From the NCBI GenBank assembly GCA_005879655.1, contig VBJK01000231.1, positions 1 to 8,486 on the forward strand: DNA of 8,486 bases, in the 5' to 3' direction. The translations under genes were made by a program, and so were the position numbers. Origin of the DNA: Chloroflexota bacterium. GTDB lineage: Bacteria > Chloroflexota > Ktedonobacteria > Ktedonobacterales > Ktedonobacteraceae. Below, one piece after another: positions 6,740 through 8,486 of the stretch (positions are counted from its first letter, which is position 1; each line of letters starts with the position of its first letter). The notes beneath the pieces are model-generated. The model was not told where the DNA came from. It searched no databases and saw only the letters and a list, made by a program, of their open reading frames with translations.

Positions 6740-6750
6740 AAGGAGAGCCC

Positions 6751-8486
6751 TTACAGCTCTTCTTGTGCTGTGTTTGGATCACGCAAGGGACGATGCTGCC
6801 CTTGAGCAACCTCTTCTGGGAGCGTGAAATGATACTTGCCTTGCAGATTGATGTGATGGAAGACCAGAGGGGAAAGCCGCTCGACATCCTCCCGACGGAC
6901 CACCTCCCCCTGTGCACGTAACTCATCCAACGCATCATGGATATAGATGGCATTCCACAACGCGATCATGTTGACGACTAATCCCAGTGCACCCAGTTGA
7001 TCTTCCTGTCCTTCTCGATAGCGCTGCCGTAGTTCTCCCTTTTGTCCGTGGAAAACATGACGTGCCAGCGTGTGGCGTGTCTCCCCTCGATTGAGTTGAA
7101 CCAAAATACGTCGTCTATACGCTTCATCATCAATATAGGCAAGCAAATGCAGAGTTTTGGCAATCCGCCCCACTTCTCCAATGGCTCTGGCCACCGTTGT
7201 AGGACGCCCACCCCCTTGCAAGGCTTGCATAAGCAGAGGAGCACTGACAGTTCCCAACTTTAATGAACCTGCTACCCGTAACATATCGTCCCAATTATGG
7301 CTGATGAGATTGGTGTTGATCCGGTGGCGAGCAATCCCACCCAGTGCCCCATAGTCAGCCGTCTCACCCACTCGCCAGAACCGCGTTTTGCCAAGACCTG
7401 CTAGACGTGGGCTAAATTGATAACCAAGCAGCCAGAAGAGACCGAAGACCAAGTCGGAGTAGGAGGCAGAGTCAGTGATGATTTCCGTTGGCTGCAGACT
7501 CGTTTGCTGTTCGAGCAAACCCGCCAGGAGGTAGAGGCTATCACGGATGGTTCCGGGGATGACAATCGCGTGGAAACCTGAAAATTGGTCGCTCGTGAAG
7601 TTGAAGTAGGTGACTCCTCTGCTCACGCCAAAATAGCGAGGGCTGGGACCAGTATTGATAGGATCTCACCGGAACGATGAAGCGCAAACCGTCAGCACTG
7701 GCTACTTCTCCACTTCCCCAGATTTGAGCGAGAGGGAGCTGGGCGTGAGCGTCTACCAACATGGCATTGGCCCGCGTTAAGGTTTCGGCACGCAAGTAAT
7801 TCTGCTGAAACCAGAGGAGCCGGTCACGAGTGAGAGCAGGAGTGTTCCGATGGGTTACTGGGGTCAGTCCAATATTACAGGCTTCCGCAACGAGCACAGC
7901 ACAAAGTGTGAGGGGTAATTCATCGGCACGCGCATTTCCTTCACTCAAATGAGTAAACGTGTCGGCAAATCGAGTATGCGCCTGGATCTCCAGAAGCAGT
8001 TCTGGTAACTCTACCAGGGGAAGGCGAGCATTGACCTGTGCTCGTAGCCTTTGTAAGCTTGCCGGCTCTTCCAAACGGTCCAACCCTGTAAGCGTGAGAT
8101 GATCTTGCCCATCCCGTTGTTCAATCCGCACTGCCGCATTGGAAGGTAGGTTCGCTGCAACACGTCGATAGGCTTCGTCAAGCTCCTGTTGTAGAGCGGA
8201 GATGTCTGGCCCTGGCGTTTCGGACTTATTTAACGTGCGGCATACCTGTGCTCGTTTTCCTTCCCATGCCTCCCCCTGCAAGAGTTTGGTACGAGGATCA
8301 CCCCAGCGCTCACTTGGAGTGACGAAGATGTCGTGGCGACGAAGGGCCTCCTGAAGACGTTCGACTACGCAAAGCGTATAGGCAGGACGATTCACTTCTT
8401 GTTCGCGATTGACAACATAGCGTCGCCACGCACGGGACACCATATCTAATGGTGCGTGATGCATGCGAGGATTGCGATGTCCCTCA
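6751..8486 (-). pseudogene. tnpA: Tn3-family transposase, partial and frameshifted
   Basis: About 578 codons of the C-terminal two thirds of a Tn3 TnpA are present. The family is usually near 1000 residues, and the N-terminal part lies past the right edge, where the frame is still open (EGHRNPRMHHAPL). Two frames are used. The first (edge to about 7661) contains ASADGLRFIVPVRS, with the likely first catalytic Asp at 7691-7693. The second (about 7659-6751) starts INTGPSPRYFGVSRG. It contains IITDSASYSDLVFG, with the likely second catalytic Asp at 7471-7473, then NRGETRHTLARHVFHG, REGQEDQLGALGL with the expected catalytic Glu region, and the family-typical ending FTLPEEVAQGQHRPLRDP. Removing one base (the A at plus-strand 7660) restores VPVRS-INTG exactly. 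The gene is therefore a close relative of working transposases with a single, recent-looking frameshift or a sequencing error. Confidence 0.85.

Larger units (their letters stand above)
6642..8486 (-). mobile_element. Tn3-family transposon, one end
   Basis: The element begins with a 38-bp terminal repeat and holds a Tn3 transposase gene pointing leftward, ending 72 bp inside the repeat. It continues past the right edge, so the other end, any resolvase and any cargo cannot be seen. Tn3-family insertions make 5-bp duplications. If this one did, AGAGT (6637-6641) should also follow the distant end. Confidence 0.8.

Noticed and set aside
1..8486. CRISPR arrays, tRNA or rRNA genes
   Set aside because: No regularly spaced direct repeats and no tRNA- or rRNA-like sequence were seen on either strand.

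Overview
The window looks like an accessory, mobile-element-rich stretch of a bacterial chromosome of moderate GC. Gene style points loosely to Chloroflexota, perhaps Ktedonobacteria: a long-form ISL3 transposase, a Tn3-family transposase, an ADP-ribosylglycohydrolase and McrB-type AAA proteins. This taxonomic guess is inference only. Most recognisable genes are broken or partial. Only the small methyltransferase looks fully intact.

Layout. Positions 1-73 hold a possible 3' end of an unrecognised gene. A structured non-coding leader follows, then a complete class I SAM-dependent methyltransferase (262-900). At about 1020-1289 lies a decayed fragment of an ADP-ribosylglycohydrolase. It is cut at 1290 by an ISL3-family insertion sequence (1290-3410) with 24-bp perfect terminal inverted repeats and a clear promoter. 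The transposase of this element carries three separate frameshifts. From 3411 to 4249 comes the C-terminal part of a DrmB-type (DUF1998) protein, the family known from DISARM anti-phage systems. Downstream and co-directional is an AAA+ ATPase of McrB/MoxR type, split into a 148-codon upstream frame (4328-4774) and a 624-codon downstream frame (4747-6621). The N-terminal domain runs across the split, so it is probably one gene with a one-base frameshift. From 6642 to the right edge is the end of a Tn3-family transposon: a 38-bp terminal repeat, a strong hairpin, and the C-terminal two thirds of its transposase on the minus strand, with a one-base frameshift at about 7660.

How it fits together. 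The bases flanking the ISL3 element do not form an 8-bp target duplication. The gene on its left (ADP-ribosylglycohydrolase) is unrelated to the gene on its right (DrmB). This argues for a deletion or recombination between two copies of the element that removed everything between the two genes, including the front of drmB and whatever preceded it. The Tn3 element lands 20 bp after the stop of the AAA gene, so the other side of the same operon is also cut. The central piece (3411-6621) is therefore an eroded remnant of a probable defence operon that pairs a DrmB protein with a McrB-like ATPase and has mobile elements at both ends. The AAA protein is not one of the standard DISARM components as I know them, so the original operon may have been a DISARM variant or a different DUF1998-based system. 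That last step is inference.
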